64,000 nucleotides of DNA from Bifidobacteriaceae bacterium (GTDB lineage Bacteria; Actinomycetota; Actinomycetes; Actinomycetales; Bifidobacteriaceae): NCBI GenBank assembly GCA_022651005.1, contig JALCQD010000001.1, positions 1 to 64,000 of the forward strand, written 5' to 3'. A model generated the notes under the pieces. The model saw nothing but the letters and a program-made list of their open reading frames with translations. It did no database searches and was not told where the DNA came from. The position numbers were made by a program, and so were the translations under genes. The first letter of the stretch is position 1. Every line of letters begins with the position of its first letter. Shown here piece by piece: positions 18,397-26,685 of this stretch.

Positions 18397-19692
18397 TCAG
18401 CCCTTTGCAGCGGCGTCCGTTGCGGCCTTCGTGATGTCGGCAGGAGTGCCCTTGCCGGCGAGCATGTTGACGACACTGGCGTTCAGAGCGTTACCAACGT
18501 TGGTTCCGAACAGCGTGTCCAGCCACATGGAGTAGGAGGAAGAGGTGTTGTAAGCATTGAGAGCTTCCTTGAGTGCCTCACCGGTAACAGTGGACTGTGC
18601 GTCCTTGTTCGCCGGAGGAGCAGAGAAGGCCTTGACCCAAGCTTCCTGATTCTCCTTGGTCATAAGGAAGTTGAGGAATTCTCCGGCTTCCTTCTTAGGA
18701 GCGGTCTTGTACACGGAGAAGGAGTCAGCACCACCCATGAGGGCCTTTGCATCGCCTTCGCCACCGTCAACAGCCGGGAACTGGAAGTAACCCAGATCAG
18801 ACATATCCTTCTTGTCTGCGGTCAGATCCTTGACAACACCGGGCTCCCAAGCGCCCATGAGCTCCATGGCAGCCTTGTGATTAGCAAGCAGACCTGCGGA
18901 GGAGTTTGCACCCTGCTGAGCAGAGGTGGTGAGGTAGCCATCGTTGAAGGCACCGAGCTTCTGGATGGACTGAACGTCCTTACCTGCCCTGTTCCAGCAT
19001 GCGTCATCGAACTTCTTCGACTTCATAGCTGCATTGAAGGTGTCGGTGGAGCATTCACGCAGTGCGGACCAGTACCACCAGTGCGCTGCGGGCCATGCGT
19101 CCTTGGCGCCGAGGGCCACAGGTGCGATACCTGCATCCTTGAGCTTGGTGATGTCAGTCTTGAGCTCTGCCATCGTGGTCGGAGTCTTGTCGATTCCAGC
19201 CTTCTTGAACAGGTCCTTGGAGTACCACATACCGCCAGGCGTCACGGTGAACGGAATAGCGTACACCTTGTCTCCGATGGTGCCAGCGTCAATGGCGCTT
19301 CCCACCGAGGTCTTGACGTCGGAGCTGATGACGTCGGTCAGATCCATGAGCTGGTCGGCATCGACCATATTCTGCATTTCCTGACCGCCGCGCTGGAAGA
19401 AGATGTCCGGAGCGCTGTTAGGATCCTGAAGAGCAGTCTGAATCTTGCCCTTGAAGTCCTCATCCTGAATGGCCTGAATCTTAATGGTGACGTTGGGGTA
19501 CTTCTTTTCGAAGGCCTTTGCAACGCCCTCGTAATAGGCCTTTCCATCACCCGTGGTCGAATTATGCCACATGGTCAAAGTAACTTTACCGTTGCTGTCC
19601 GAGCTGGATGATGAGCTCGAATTGCCGCACGCACCCATGCTCAGCAACGTCGCGGTTGCCGCTGCAACAGCGATCAATGGCTTCAGTCTCAT
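18397..19692 (-). CDS. Carbohydrate ABC transporter substrate-binding lipoprotein
   Basis: A 431-residue extracellular solute-binding protein (family 1). The signal peptide MRLKPLIAVAAATATLLSMGACG ends at a lipobox with the lipidated cysteine about residue 22, followed by a Ser-rich linker and VTLTMWHNSTT, the family's first strand. It would tether to the membrane and deliver sugar to the two permeases. AAAAGGAGAAGAC supports the ATG at 19692 over the one at 19713. It is the first gene of the minus-strand sugar operon, behind a clear promoter and operator. Confidence 0.94.
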   Translation of the reverse strand: MRLKPLIAVAAATATLLSMGACGNSSSSSSSDSNGKVTLTMWHNSTTGDGKAYYEGVAKAFEKKYPNVTIKIQAIQDEDFKGKIQTALQDPNSAPDIFFQRGGQEMQNMVDADQLMDLTDVISSDVKTSVGSAIDAGTIGDKVYAIPFTVTPGGMWYSKDLFKKAGIDKTPTTMAELKTDITKLKDAGIAPVALGAKDAWPAAHWWYWSALRECSTDTFNAAMKSKKFDDACWNRAGKDVQSIQKLGAFNDGYLTTSAQQGANSSAGLLANHKAAMELMGAWEPGVVKDLTADKKDMSDLGYFQFPAVDGGEGDAKALMGGADSFSVYKTAPKKEAGEFLNFLMTKENQEAWVKAFSAPPANKDAQSTVTGEALKEALNAYNTSSSYSMWLDTLFGTNVGNALNASVVNMLAGKGTPADITKAATDAAAKG

Positions 19693-19845
19693 GTCTTCTC
19701 CTTTTGTCTTCATCGACAGAACCCGTGAGGGTTCGAGACCTTTTGATTTATCCCCGCCGCACCTCTCCGGTAGGGTTGTCAGAAACCTGACGTTCGGAAG
19801 TGAAAGAAGTCTTCGCCGAACCTCACATCAACGGGAGTTTGATAG

Positions 19846-19863
19846 CTACGAAAACTTTCGTAG
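19846..19863. promoter_or_regulatory. LacI-family operator O1 (sugar operon)
   Basis: CTACGAAAACTTTCGTAG, a near-perfect 18-base palindrome, sits about 30 bases downstream of the sugar operon -10 box. A bound repressor would block elongation. Confidence 0.75.
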
Positions 19864-19891
19864 ACGACTCCATCACTTTCGATTGATTCTT

Positions 19892-19920
19892 ACTATATCA
19901 CCCGTTTGTTCGTCGGTCAA
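19892..19920 (-). promoter_or_regulatory. Sugar operon promoter
   Basis: On the minus strand TTGACC, a 17-base spacer and TATAGT form a close match to the vegetative consensus, about 200 bases ahead of the binding-protein gene. Confidence 0.75.
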
Positions 19921-20056
19921 ACAAAGTTGAGTTTCGTGGCCTCAGAGCGAATCCGCAATGGAGCATCCTTGATATATTGCGCAACTTACTCCATAAGTGC
20001 CGCTATAATCAAAATCATCATATTCCGAAACTTATCGATGATGATACGTACAGGAT

Positions 20057-20073
20057 AACGAAATCTTTCGTAG
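20057..20073. promoter_or_regulatory. LacI-family operator O2 (autoregulatory)
   Basis: AACGAAATCTTTCGTAG repeats the O1 core ACGAAANCTTTCGTAG. It abuts TATACT at 20074-20079, the likely -10 of the regulator gene, so binding here would repress the regulator itself. Confidence 0.7.
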
Positions 20074-20103
20074 TATACTGAGGGAAGAACGAAAGCAGGC
20101 ATC

Positions 20104-21132
20104 ATGGGCGCATCCACCACACAAACCCACAAGGTTAGTCTCTCTGATATTGCAACGATGGCGGGCGTCTCCCTCGCAACCGTTTCCAAAGTTCTGAACG
20201 GCCGAGCCGACATCTCCGACGCCACCCGCGAAAAGGTTCAGAAAATTCTGGCGACAAGCGGCTATGTGCGCAAGGCGAACGCCACGAACAACTCGGATAT
20301 GATCGAGGTCGTTTTCGAGAAATTCGACAATATGTGGGCTCTCGAACTGCTCACTGGAGTCATCCAAGTCGCTAGCAAGCAAGGGCTTAACGTCGCCATC
20401 GTTGAGAACGGAGATCGAGCTCACCCCGACTCCACGTGGGTCAACAAGGTCATCAATCATCGTCCTTACGGCATCATTCTTGTGTTTTCAGACCTCACGA
20501 AAACAGAGAAGAACAAGCTGTCCCGTTGCGATATCCCCTACGTCACCGTGGACCCCTCAGGAGATCCCTACCCCGACAACATGTCTGTGCAGGCCGACAA
20601 CTGGACCGGTGGACTCATCGCCACCCGCCATCTTCTCGCACTGGGACACACGCGCATCGGTATCATCACAGGCCCACAAGAGATGATGTGTTCGAAGGCC
20701 CGTCTCGATGGATACTCCGCCGCGCTCGAGGAACGCGGCCTCACCGTGGAGCCGTCGCTCATTCGCATAGGAAACTTCACCACGCAGGGCGGTTTCCGTG
20801 AAGGACTCAAGCTCCTCAGCGATTCCAAAAATCGTCCGTCTGCCATCTTCGCCGGATCAGATCTCCAGGCAATGGGCGTGTATGAGGCAGCGAGGCGTCT
20901 CAATATTCGCATTCCCCAGGATCTCTCAGTTGTCGGTTTCGACGACCTGCAGCTATCTGGATACATGGGGCCTGCGCTCACCACCATTCGTCAGCCCCTG
21001 CGAGACATGGCCGCCTCCGCATCGCAGATGCTCATCGCCACGCGCACAGGTCAGGATTGCGCCAAGCGGACCATTCTGCCCACGACGCTCATCCAGCGAG
21101 ACTCGACGCGACACCCCGAAGATAACGACTAA
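20104..21132 (+). CDS. LacI-family transcriptional repressor
   Basis: A 342-residue LacI/GalR regulator: helix-turn-helix VSLSDIATMAGVSLATVSKVLNG at residues 11-33, the hinge helix, and a periplasmic-binding-protein-like sugar domain ending near DLQLSGYMGPALTTIRQP. It is divergent from the ABC/GH43 operon, and the same palindrome is present at both promoters, so it very likely controls that operon and itself in response to a xylan-derived sugar. The ATG at 20104 has only a modest ribosome site (AGCAGG). Confidence 0.92.
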   Translation: MGASTTQTHKVSLSDIATMAGVSLATVSKVLNGRADISDATREKVQKILATSGYVRKANATNNSDMIEVVFEKFDNMWALELLTGVIQVASKQGLNVAIVENGDRAHPDSTWVNKVINHRPYGIILVFSDLTKTEKNKLSRCDIPYVTVDPSGDPYPDNMSVQADNWTGGLIATRHLLALGHTRIGIITGPQEMMCSKARLDGYSAALEERGLTVEPSLIRIGNFTTQGGFREGLKLLSDSKNRPSAIFAGSDLQAMGVYEAARRLNIRIPQDLSVVGFDDLQLSGYMGPALTTIRQPLRDMAASASQMLIATRTGQDCAKRTILPTTLIQRDSTRHPEDND

Positions 21133-21146
21133 AACGGACGAAACCG

Positions 21147-22400
21147 CTACACGTTGCGCCGTGTCACCGAGAAAATGCAGATTGCAGAAATCACTAGAAA
21201 CACAGTCTCTCCCACAAATACCGTCGCATAACCCCACATGCCGATGAGCACAGCACCCACCGCCGAGGCCGTAACACCACCGAGGGTATTGGCAAGATTG
21301 AGGATTCCGAGATCTTTGGCGGCTGCGGCAGGATTTGGCAATACCTCGAGACTCAATGCCTGAGATAGTGTCGAATTTGCGCCTCCTGCAACGCCAGCCA
21401 CCACAGAGAATGCAATGAGACCTACCGGCGTTGGCATCACCGCAGGAATGATTGCCCCAACGGCAATCATCAACGTGGCGGAACCTGCCATGACACGAAT
21501 CTTTCGGATTCTGTCGGCAATGGGACCAATGACGGCGGACAGTACGAGTCCGGCAACAAGCATGATGATCGCGTTGGCTGAAAGCAACCATTGTGCGGAG
21601 TCGGTCCCCATGTGCAAATAATCCTGAATAATGTACAGCATGTAGCTGCTCGACAAGCTCGTCGCAGTGATCTGCAAAAAACGTGCCGCAAGCACGCGAT
21701 AAAAATCAGCTGCACCGTGTGTGGGAAATTTCAACGACGCCGCAAAAGCACGAACCGGAGATTGCGAACTGCGGGGTTCATCGATATTGGAGCCCTCCCC
21801 CGCCAAGGCTGCAGATACAAGACCACCCGTCAACGCAATCAGAGCAAAGACAACGATACCCAACCGAACATTGCTCAGAAACTGCGCTGCAATGAGAACA
21901 CCAAGTTGAACACCTGCAGTTTGGCCCATGCTATAGGCAGAGGACACCGTTCCTCGCCATCTCATGGGAACCCGATCAGACATCTGTGCCACCATCGCCG
22001 ACGCCACGCCGTTGACGACAATCTCGTATACGCACCACCATGCGAACAGAGCGCCGACGCTGCCCGCATAGGCGAAGGCAACCAGAACAACGCACGAGAG
22101 GAGCGAGCAGCCTACAATCCAGGGTTTGCGCTTTCCGAAGCAAGACCGGGTGGCGTCCGACAGCGCACCTAGAACAATATTCGAAATAAGCGCTATAACC
22201 ATGGCGACAGTTGAAAAGGCAACGAGCAAGCTCACTTTATTTTGCGGAGCAAGATCGTTGAGCCGCTGAGGCAGCAACGTCGCCATCACACCCTGATGCG
22301 GCATCAGCCAGCACGCCGGACCAATAATCAACGAAATCGTCAGGCGCGCGGACGGCTTTTTCACAGCCTTTTCCGTGGTCGCTACCTGTCCATCGGGCAT
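21147..22400 (-). CDS. MFS transporter, sugar-type
   Basis: A 417-residue major facilitator with 12 predicted helices. The loop 2-3 motif reads GALSDATRSCFGKRKPW, and the second half has GPIADRIRKIRVM. It is a paralogue of the MFS protein at 31.6 kb: both share the pattern LPxPxxAAKDLGIxNxANT and the GKRKPW/GQRVPW motif. TGGAGTTCTCT before the ATG at 22400 fixes the start. It lies between the LacI gene and xylA, after the xylA terminator, so it may have its own promoter or be read through. A xylose or oligosaccharide importer is likely but unproven. Confidence 0.85.
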   Translation of the reverse strand: MPDGQVATTEKAVKKPSARLTISLIIGPACWLMPHQGVMATLLPQRLNDLAPQNKVSLLVAFSTVAMVIALISNIVLGALSDATRSCFGKRKPWIVGCSLLSCVVLVAFAYAGSVGALFAWWCVYEIVVNGVASAMVAQMSDRVPMRWRGTVSSAYSMGQTAGVQLGVLIAAQFLSNVRLGIVVFALIALTGGLVSAALAGEGSNIDEPRSSQSPVRAFAASLKFPTHGAADFYRVLAARFLQITATSLSSSYMLYIIQDYLHMGTDSAQWLLSANAIIMLVAGLVLSAVIGPIADRIRKIRVMAGSATLMIAVGAIIPAVMPTPVGLIAFSVVAGVAGGANSTLSQALSLEVLPNPAAAAKDLGILNLANTLGGVTASAVGAVLIGMWGYATVFVGETVFLVISAICIFSVTRRNV

Positions 22401-22457
22401 AGAGAACTCCAGACACAGCATTGTGTACTAAAAGTTTTGCATTAAAAATCATACAAA

Positions 22458-22487
22458 AGTGGGCCCGCCGGAAGGGACGGGCCCACT
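22458..22487 (-). terminator. Terminator after xylA
   Basis: AGTGGGCCCG (22458-22467) pairs perfectly with CGGGCCCACT (22478-22487), followed on the minus strand by TTTT. It ends the xylA transcript before the MFS gene. Confidence 0.85.
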
Positions 22488-22502
22488 AGTAACCAACCGT
22501 GG

Positions 22503-22530
22503 ATTGATTCCCTCTTACCAGAGAATCAAT
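22503..22530. repeat. Small inverted repeat in xylA 3' region
   Basis: ATTGATTC (22503-22510) and GAATCAAT (22523-22530) form an 8-base stem with a 12-base loop, ahead of the terminator. Confidence 0.45.
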
Positions 22531-22543
22531 GAGTGGGAAATCG

Positions 22544-22664
22544 CTCAGGCCTCGGCCAAGCTACCGCAATTGCGGACTGCTACGCAGCTAGTGCTACCTC
22601 GCAGCCGTCAGTGGCAGCTCGGCATTGGCCGCTGAGAACACGTGTGTTCTCAGGCCTCGGCCAA
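22544..22664. repeat. Direct repeat of the xylA 3' end
   Basis: CTCAGGCCTCGGCCAA occurs at 22649-22664, where it encodes the last four residues LAEA and the stop of xylA, and again at 22544-22559. The offset is 105 bases, a multiple of three, so the copy repeats the LAEA-stop in the same frame. The spacer contains GAGAACAC-AC-GTGTTCTC and CCGCAATTGCGG palindromes and an in-frame stop, so it is not read as protein. Confidence 0.75.
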
Positions 22665-23996
22665 TGCATCAACAATGTAGTTGTTGATGGTCGCCTTGAC
22701 TGCCTCGAGGTGATCAGAGTGCGTTGCAGCGCGCAGATCAGCCTGAGTCTTGTCGAGCGAGTACTCCTCGAGGGATGCCAGGCTCGCGGTGCCGTTCTCG
22801 ACGCTTGCGCCGATGCCGGAATCGTAGGAGCTGTAGCGATCAGCCTGCAGGTTCTCGATGTACTTGTCTTCGTGCATCTTGGCAGCAACCAAGAGGCCAG
22901 CAGCGAAGGAGTCCATGCCCACGACGTGAGCGCGGAACAGATCGTTGGCTTCGAAGGAAGAACGACGAGGCTTGGCGTCGAAGTTCAGACCACCGTGAGG
23001 GCCAATCGAACCCTGCTCGAGAACTTCCCACATAACGGAAGTGGTCTCGTAGAGATCCGACGGGAACTCGTCCATGTCCCAGCCGATGAGCTTGTCGCCC
23101 TGGTTGGCATCGAGAGAGCCGAGGAAGCCGGCCTCGCGAGCAACGCGAATCTCGTGCTGGTAGCTGTGGCCAGCGAGGTTGGCGTGGTTGCCCTCAAGGT
23201 TGAGCTTGAAGATGCCGTCAAGATCATAGGTCTTGAGGAAGGCGATTGCAGTGGCTGCATCGTAATCGTACTGATGGCTCGTCGGCTCCTTCGGCTTCGG
23301 CTCGATGAGGAACTGAGCGTCGAATCCGATTTCCTTGGCGTAGTCATGCGCCATGTGGAAGAGCTTTGCGATGTGGCTCTGCTCACGCTTCATCTGGGTG
23401 TTCCAGAGGTTTTCGTAACCCTCACGGCCTCCCCAGAACACGTAGTTCTCAGCACCGAGGCGCTTGCCGATTTCGAGGCTGTGCTTGAGCTGTGCGCCCG
23501 AGTAAGCGAAGATATCAGCGAACGGCGAGGAGCCTGCGCCGGAAACGAAGCGCGGGTTGGTGAACAGGTTGGAAGTGTTCCACAGGAGCTTGACGCCCGT
23601 GGACTTCATGTTTGCTTCGATCTTGTCGACAACCTTGTCCAGGTTGGCGTTGGTCTCGCGAAGGGTGTCGCCTTCAGGAGCAATGTCGCGATCGTGGAAG
23701 CAGAAGTACGGAGCACCGATCTTGGTGTAGAACTCGAAGGCGTAGTCAACCTTGGCGAGTGCCAAATCCATCGGATCCGTGTACTTGTCGTAAGGACGCT
23801 CTGCGGTGCCGTCACCGAAGGGGTCCACAAGGCGCTGATCGAAGGTGTGCCAATAAGCAACTGCGAAACGCAGCCAATCCTTCATCTTCTTGCCGGCAAC
23901 AACGCGGTCGGCATCGTAGTAACGGAAGGCGAGGCCTTCCTTTTCGTCGGCAGACTTGCCAGCGAAGGGGATCTTGTCGATATCCCAAAGAGCCAT
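22650..23996 (-). CDS. xylA: Xylose isomerase
   Basis: A 448-residue TIM-barrel enzyme converting D-xylose to D-xylulose in the cytosol. Family features are visible: [13 protein letters not shown] (catalytic His and Asp), [28 protein letters not shown] with the metal-binding Glu and the Lys, [17 protein letters not shown] and GSLDANQGD. Length matches class II xylose isomerases. GAGGAG five bases before the ATG fixes the start. The product feeds XylB, encoded at 10.2 kb. Its promoter region has a palindrome overlapping the -35 box. Confidence 0.97.
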   Translation of the reverse strand: MALWDIDKIPFAGKSADEKEGLAFRYYDADRVVAGKKMKDWLRFAVAYWHTFDQRLVDPFGDGTAERPYDKYTDPMDLALAKVDYAFEFYTKIGAPYFCFHDRDIAPEGDTLRETNANLDKVVDKIEANMKSTGVKLLWNTSNLFTNPRFVSGAGSSPFADIFAYSGAQLKHSLEIGKRLGAENYVFWGGREGYENLWNTQMKREQSHIAKLFHMAHDYAKEIGFDAQFLIEPKPKEPTSHQYDYDAATAIAFLKTYDLDGIFKLNLEGNHANLAGHSYQHEIRVAREAGFLGSLDANQGDKLIGWDMDEFPSDLYETTSVMWEVLEQGSIGPHGGLNFDAKPRRSSFEANDLFRAHVVGMDSFAAGLLVAAKMHEDKYIENLQADRYSSYDSGIGASVENGTASLASLEEYSLDKTQADLRAATHSDHLEAVKATINNYIVDALAEA

Positions 23997-24033
23997 AATT
24001 ACTCCTCACATCTTCGTGTTTATATTTCTCAAA

Positions 24034-24054
24034 CATGGAGCATTACGCTCCATG
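24034..24054 (-). other. xylA 5' leader hairpin
   Basis: CATGGAGC and GCTCCATG form a perfect 8-base stem with a 5-base loop, 28 bases upstream of the xylA ribosome site. It may stabilise the abundant xylA mRNA. Confidence 0.5.
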
Positions 24055-24091
24055 CCAACAACTCCTATCTTCCACCATTAGGCCGATATTG

Positions 24092-24103
24092 TCAATCGAT
24101 TGA
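24092..24103. promoter_or_regulatory. Operator-like palindrome at the xylA promoter
   Basis: TCAATCGATTGA, a perfect 12-base palindrome, overlaps the TTGACA box reading towards xylA. A related TTAATCGATACG is at about 24178. This is the form of a LacI-type operator; the protein is not assigned. Confidence 0.5.
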
Positions 24104-24367
24104 ATTTAGCGTGGTGCAGCGCGATAGATCACTTTAAAACGTTGCAATAACAACGAAAAGCGCATTCCTTAAAAATTTAATCGATACGTTTCTCCCCAAA
24201 AATTCTTCTTAATAATTAACTGCACGACCCATTCAGCGAGCTCCATATCTGAAGCAACTCACCTGTTATAAGCGCCTCACTCTCAAAAGGAGCAGCCCTA
24301 TCACGGTCGAGAAGCGTTTGGATGCACGTTCCCTACAAACCCGCAGACACCGCAGGATTCTCCAGTC

Positions 24368-24407
24368 CCCGTGATTTAATATTAAATTAGTTAATATCAA
24401 TCACGGG
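24368..24407. promoter_or_regulatory. Large palindrome upstream of the second ROK gene
   Basis: CCCGTGATT and AATCACGGG flank a nearly symmetric A/T-rich core containing ATATTAA and TTAATAT, with TTAGTTAA at 24387-24394. It lies 44 bases before the start codon. It is best read as the operator of the ROK repressor. Confidence 0.55.
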
Positions 24408-24450
24408 CCATACAGCAAACTCGTATTGCCAAAGGAGCGTCGCCACCCTC

Positions 24451-25674
24451 ATGGATCACACCGGTCACTCGCGCACCATTGCATCTGCACATCGCTCCAC
24501 GTCGTCAGGCACCAACCCCTCACGCCTTGTCCGCTTCTTCTACGACCATCCTGCGAGCTCACGCGCCCAAGCCGCGCGCGCACTGGGACTGACGCCCGCT
24601 GCCGTCACCATCATCACCAGTAAGCTCCTCGACGCCGGAATACTTGTGAGCGCCGCGGCGGCCACGGCCTCTCGCAACGGCCGTGCGGTCGGCCTCAAAG
24701 TGAATGCCTCTCGTTACAAGGTAGTGGGAGTCAAATTCGCTCGCACCCTCATCGAGCTCGGCGTCTTTGACATCAGCGGCACGCTCATCTCACATCACAC
24801 TTTTCCGCCCGCCTCCGACAGCACGGCCCGCGATTCCATCGAGGCAGTACGTACCAGGGTCACCGATCTCGTAGCCACCGACCCCGCAATTCTCGCCGTC
24901 GGCATCGCCGTCCCAGGCCCTTACCTCCCCGACACCGGTCACGTCGGCGTCATCACCACCATGCCCACCTGGAGCTCCATTAACTTCCGTGCAGAATTCG
25001 AGGACGCGTTCTCCGTCCCCACCTTCATCGAGCAGGACGCGCGCGCGGGCGTCCTTGCACAGAGTCTCTTCGACACAGACAGCAACACCTCTTCTCTCGC
25101 CTACTACCTTCTGGGAGAAGGCATCGGCCTCGGCGTCATCGAAAACGGACAACTCGTCTCCGGCTCACGCGGCGGCGCATGCGAAATCGGGCACATCAGC
25201 GTCGATATCGATGGGCTTCCATGCGAATGCGGCAATCGCGGGTGCCTGGAACGCTATTGTTCCGCCACAGCATTACGAGAGCACCTCATCAACAGCGCCC
25301 CACGCCTCGTGCCAGACGCCGCACATCTCTCCCCCACGCAGGCAGTCGAATCACTGTGCGCTCTGGCTCGGGAGGGAAACGAAGCCGCTGCTTCCCTTCT
25401 CCATACGGCCGGAACCTACATCGGCTATGGCTGCGTCACCATCATGAACGCCTACAATCCAAGGCGCATTGTGCTCGGCGACATCCTGGCAGCTGCGGGT
25501 GACGAGCTTCTCGCTACCGTCAAGGCCGTGGCGCGCGAACGAGTGCTGCCACAAATCTGGGAATCAACCACCATCGAGCTCACGCATCTGCCGCATGACC
25601 CCATCCTGCTGGGTGCCGCTGCCACGGCTACAGAGCAATTTCTCACCGATCCCGCTCGATTCCTCAGTAAATAA
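24451..25674 (+). CDS. ROK family transcriptional regulator (XylR-like)
   Basis: A 407-residue ROK protein with an N-terminal winged helix (about residues 30-80, ASSRAQAARALGLTPAAVTI) and the kinase-like domain containing GHISVDIDG and the zinc cluster CECGNRGCLERYCS. It is divergent from xylA, and a palindrome with ROK-type TTAGTTAA precedes it, so control of xylA, itself and the downstream kinase is likely. The AAAGGAG ribosome site is 13 bases from the ATG, longer than usual, so the start is slightly uncertain. Confidence 0.87.
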   Translation: MDHTGHSRTIASAHRSTSSGTNPSRLVRFFYDHPASSRAQAARALGLTPAAVTIITSKLLDAGILVSAAAATASRNGRAVGLKVNASRYKVVGVKFARTLIELGVFDISGTLISHHTFPPASDSTARDSIEAVRTRVTDLVATDPAILAVGIAVPGPYLPDTGHVGVITTMPTWSSINFRAEFEDAFSVPTFIEQDARAGVLAQSLFDTDSNTSSLAYYLLGEGIGLGVIENGQLVSGSRGGACEIGHISVDIDGLPCECGNRGCLERYCSATALREHLINSAPRLVPDAAHLSPTQAVESLCALAREGNEAAASLLHTAGTYIGYGCVTIMNAYNPRRIVLGDILAAAGDELLATVKAVARERVLPQIWESTTIELTHLPHDPILLGAAATATEQFLTDPARFLSK

Positions 25675-25732
25675 ATCATCTGATACTTCATCCACCTCAT
25701 AGCAGCAGTAAGCAAACGCATAAAGGAGCACA

Positions 25733-26635
25733 ATGACAGTTGCAACGACGCACACACCCCTCGTCCTCAGCATCGGCGAAATTCTGTGGGACATGCTTCC
25801 CAGCGGCAAAAGGGCGGGCGGAGCTCCCACGAACTTCGTCTATCATGCCACTATGAACGGCACCAACGGTTCTGCCATCAGCGCCGTGGGCAATGACGCT
25901 CTGGGAGACGAATTAGTGCAGCAGTGCGAGGCACACCACATTGGAGCCGTGCTGGAACGCAACGACTACCCCACAGGAACCGTCAAAGTGAGTTTGCAGA
26001 ACGGGATTCCGCAGTACACCATCATCCAAGACGTGGCGTGGGATCACATTGCTCCCAACGCTCAGGCCAGTGCACTGGTACGCCGCGCGGACGCCATTTG
26101 TTTCGGGACGCTTGGATTGCGGAGCAAGGAATCACGGGCCACGATTCTCGGTCTGCTTGACGAGGCACCCGCGAACGCCCTGAAATACTTCGACATCAAT
26201 ATCCGCGAAAAGTTCTATTCGAAGGACCTTATTGAGGACCTGTTACAGCGCGCCACCGTTTTCAAGCTCAACGACGAGGAACTGGTGCTGCTGCGCACCA
26301 TGTTCAAGCTTCCCTCCGACGACACCGAGGCCTGCGCTTGGTTCAGGGGCGCCTACGACCTCGATTATGTGATTCTCACTGCGGGCGGTGACTTCAGCAC
26401 GATTGTGGGCCGCTCCGCCACGTCAACACTGCCCACGCCTCACGTCGAGGTTGTGGACACTGTGAGCGCGGGCGACTCCTTCTCGGGCGCTTTCACCGCG
26501 GAGATCCTCAAGGGAGCCTCGCTTGCCCAGGCGCATCGCGCAGCCGTCAACACAGCGGCGTTCGTCTGCACCCAGGCCGGAGCCTGGCCCGAGTACCCAA
26601 GCCACATTCCCGATTATGTGGGTGCGGAAGAGTAA
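25733..26635 (+). CDS. PfkB-family carbohydrate kinase, fructokinase-like
   Basis: A 300-residue ribokinase-fold sugar kinase. The N-terminal SIGEILWDMLPSGKRAGGAPTNF segment with the GGAPTN sugar-binding motif is characteristic of fructokinases. The catalytic motif is DTVSAGDSFSG near residue 243, with Asp as base, preceded by the ATP-site region VILTAGGDFS. AAAGGAGCACA precedes the ATG. It follows the ROK gene by 58 bases on the same strand and is probably cotranscribed. Fructokinase is the likely function; another hexose or 2-keto sugar substrate is possible. Confidence 0.85.
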   Translation: MTVATTHTPLVLSIGEILWDMLPSGKRAGGAPTNFVYHATMNGTNGSAISAVGNDALGDELVQQCEAHHIGAVLERNDYPTGTVKVSLQNGIPQYTIIQDVAWDHIAPNAQASALVRRADAICFGTLGLRSKESRATILGLLDEAPANALKYFDINIREKFYSKDLIEDLLQRATVFKLNDEELVLLRTMFKLPSDDTEACAWFRGAYDLDYVILTAGGDFSTIVGRSATSTLPTPHVEVVDTVSAGDSFSGAFTAEILKGASLAQAHRAAVNTAAFVCTQAGAWPEYPSHIPDYVGAEE

Positions 26636-26685
26636 ACGGGACCAGACTGCACACCTGATGACGTCTTGCAGTGCTTTACAACCCC

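Larger units (their letters stand above)
19693..20103. promoter_or_regulatory. Divergent control region, sugar operon / LacI gene
   Basis: A 411-base intergenic region without a gene. It holds a sigma-A-type promoter for the sugar operon (19892-19920), an operator downstream of it (19846-19863), a second operator (20057-20073) and a candidate TATACT -10 for the regulator gene. A CATCAT/ATGATG inverted repeat near 20017-20045 is also present. The rest shows nothing I recognise. Confidence 0.75.
23997..24450. promoter_or_regulatory. Divergent xylA / ROK regulator control region
   Basis: A 454-base region without a gene. From left: the xylA ribosome site, a 5' leader hairpin (24034-24054), a TTGACA -35 candidate for xylA on the minus strand (24090-24095) overlapping the palindrome at 24092-24103, a featureless A+T-rich stretch, and a large palindrome at 24368-24407 ahead of the ROK gene. 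Confidence 0.6.

Noticed and set aside
22533-24137. 534-codon open frame opposite xylA
   Set aside because: It runs across the whole xylA gene and its control region, with no motif of its own.
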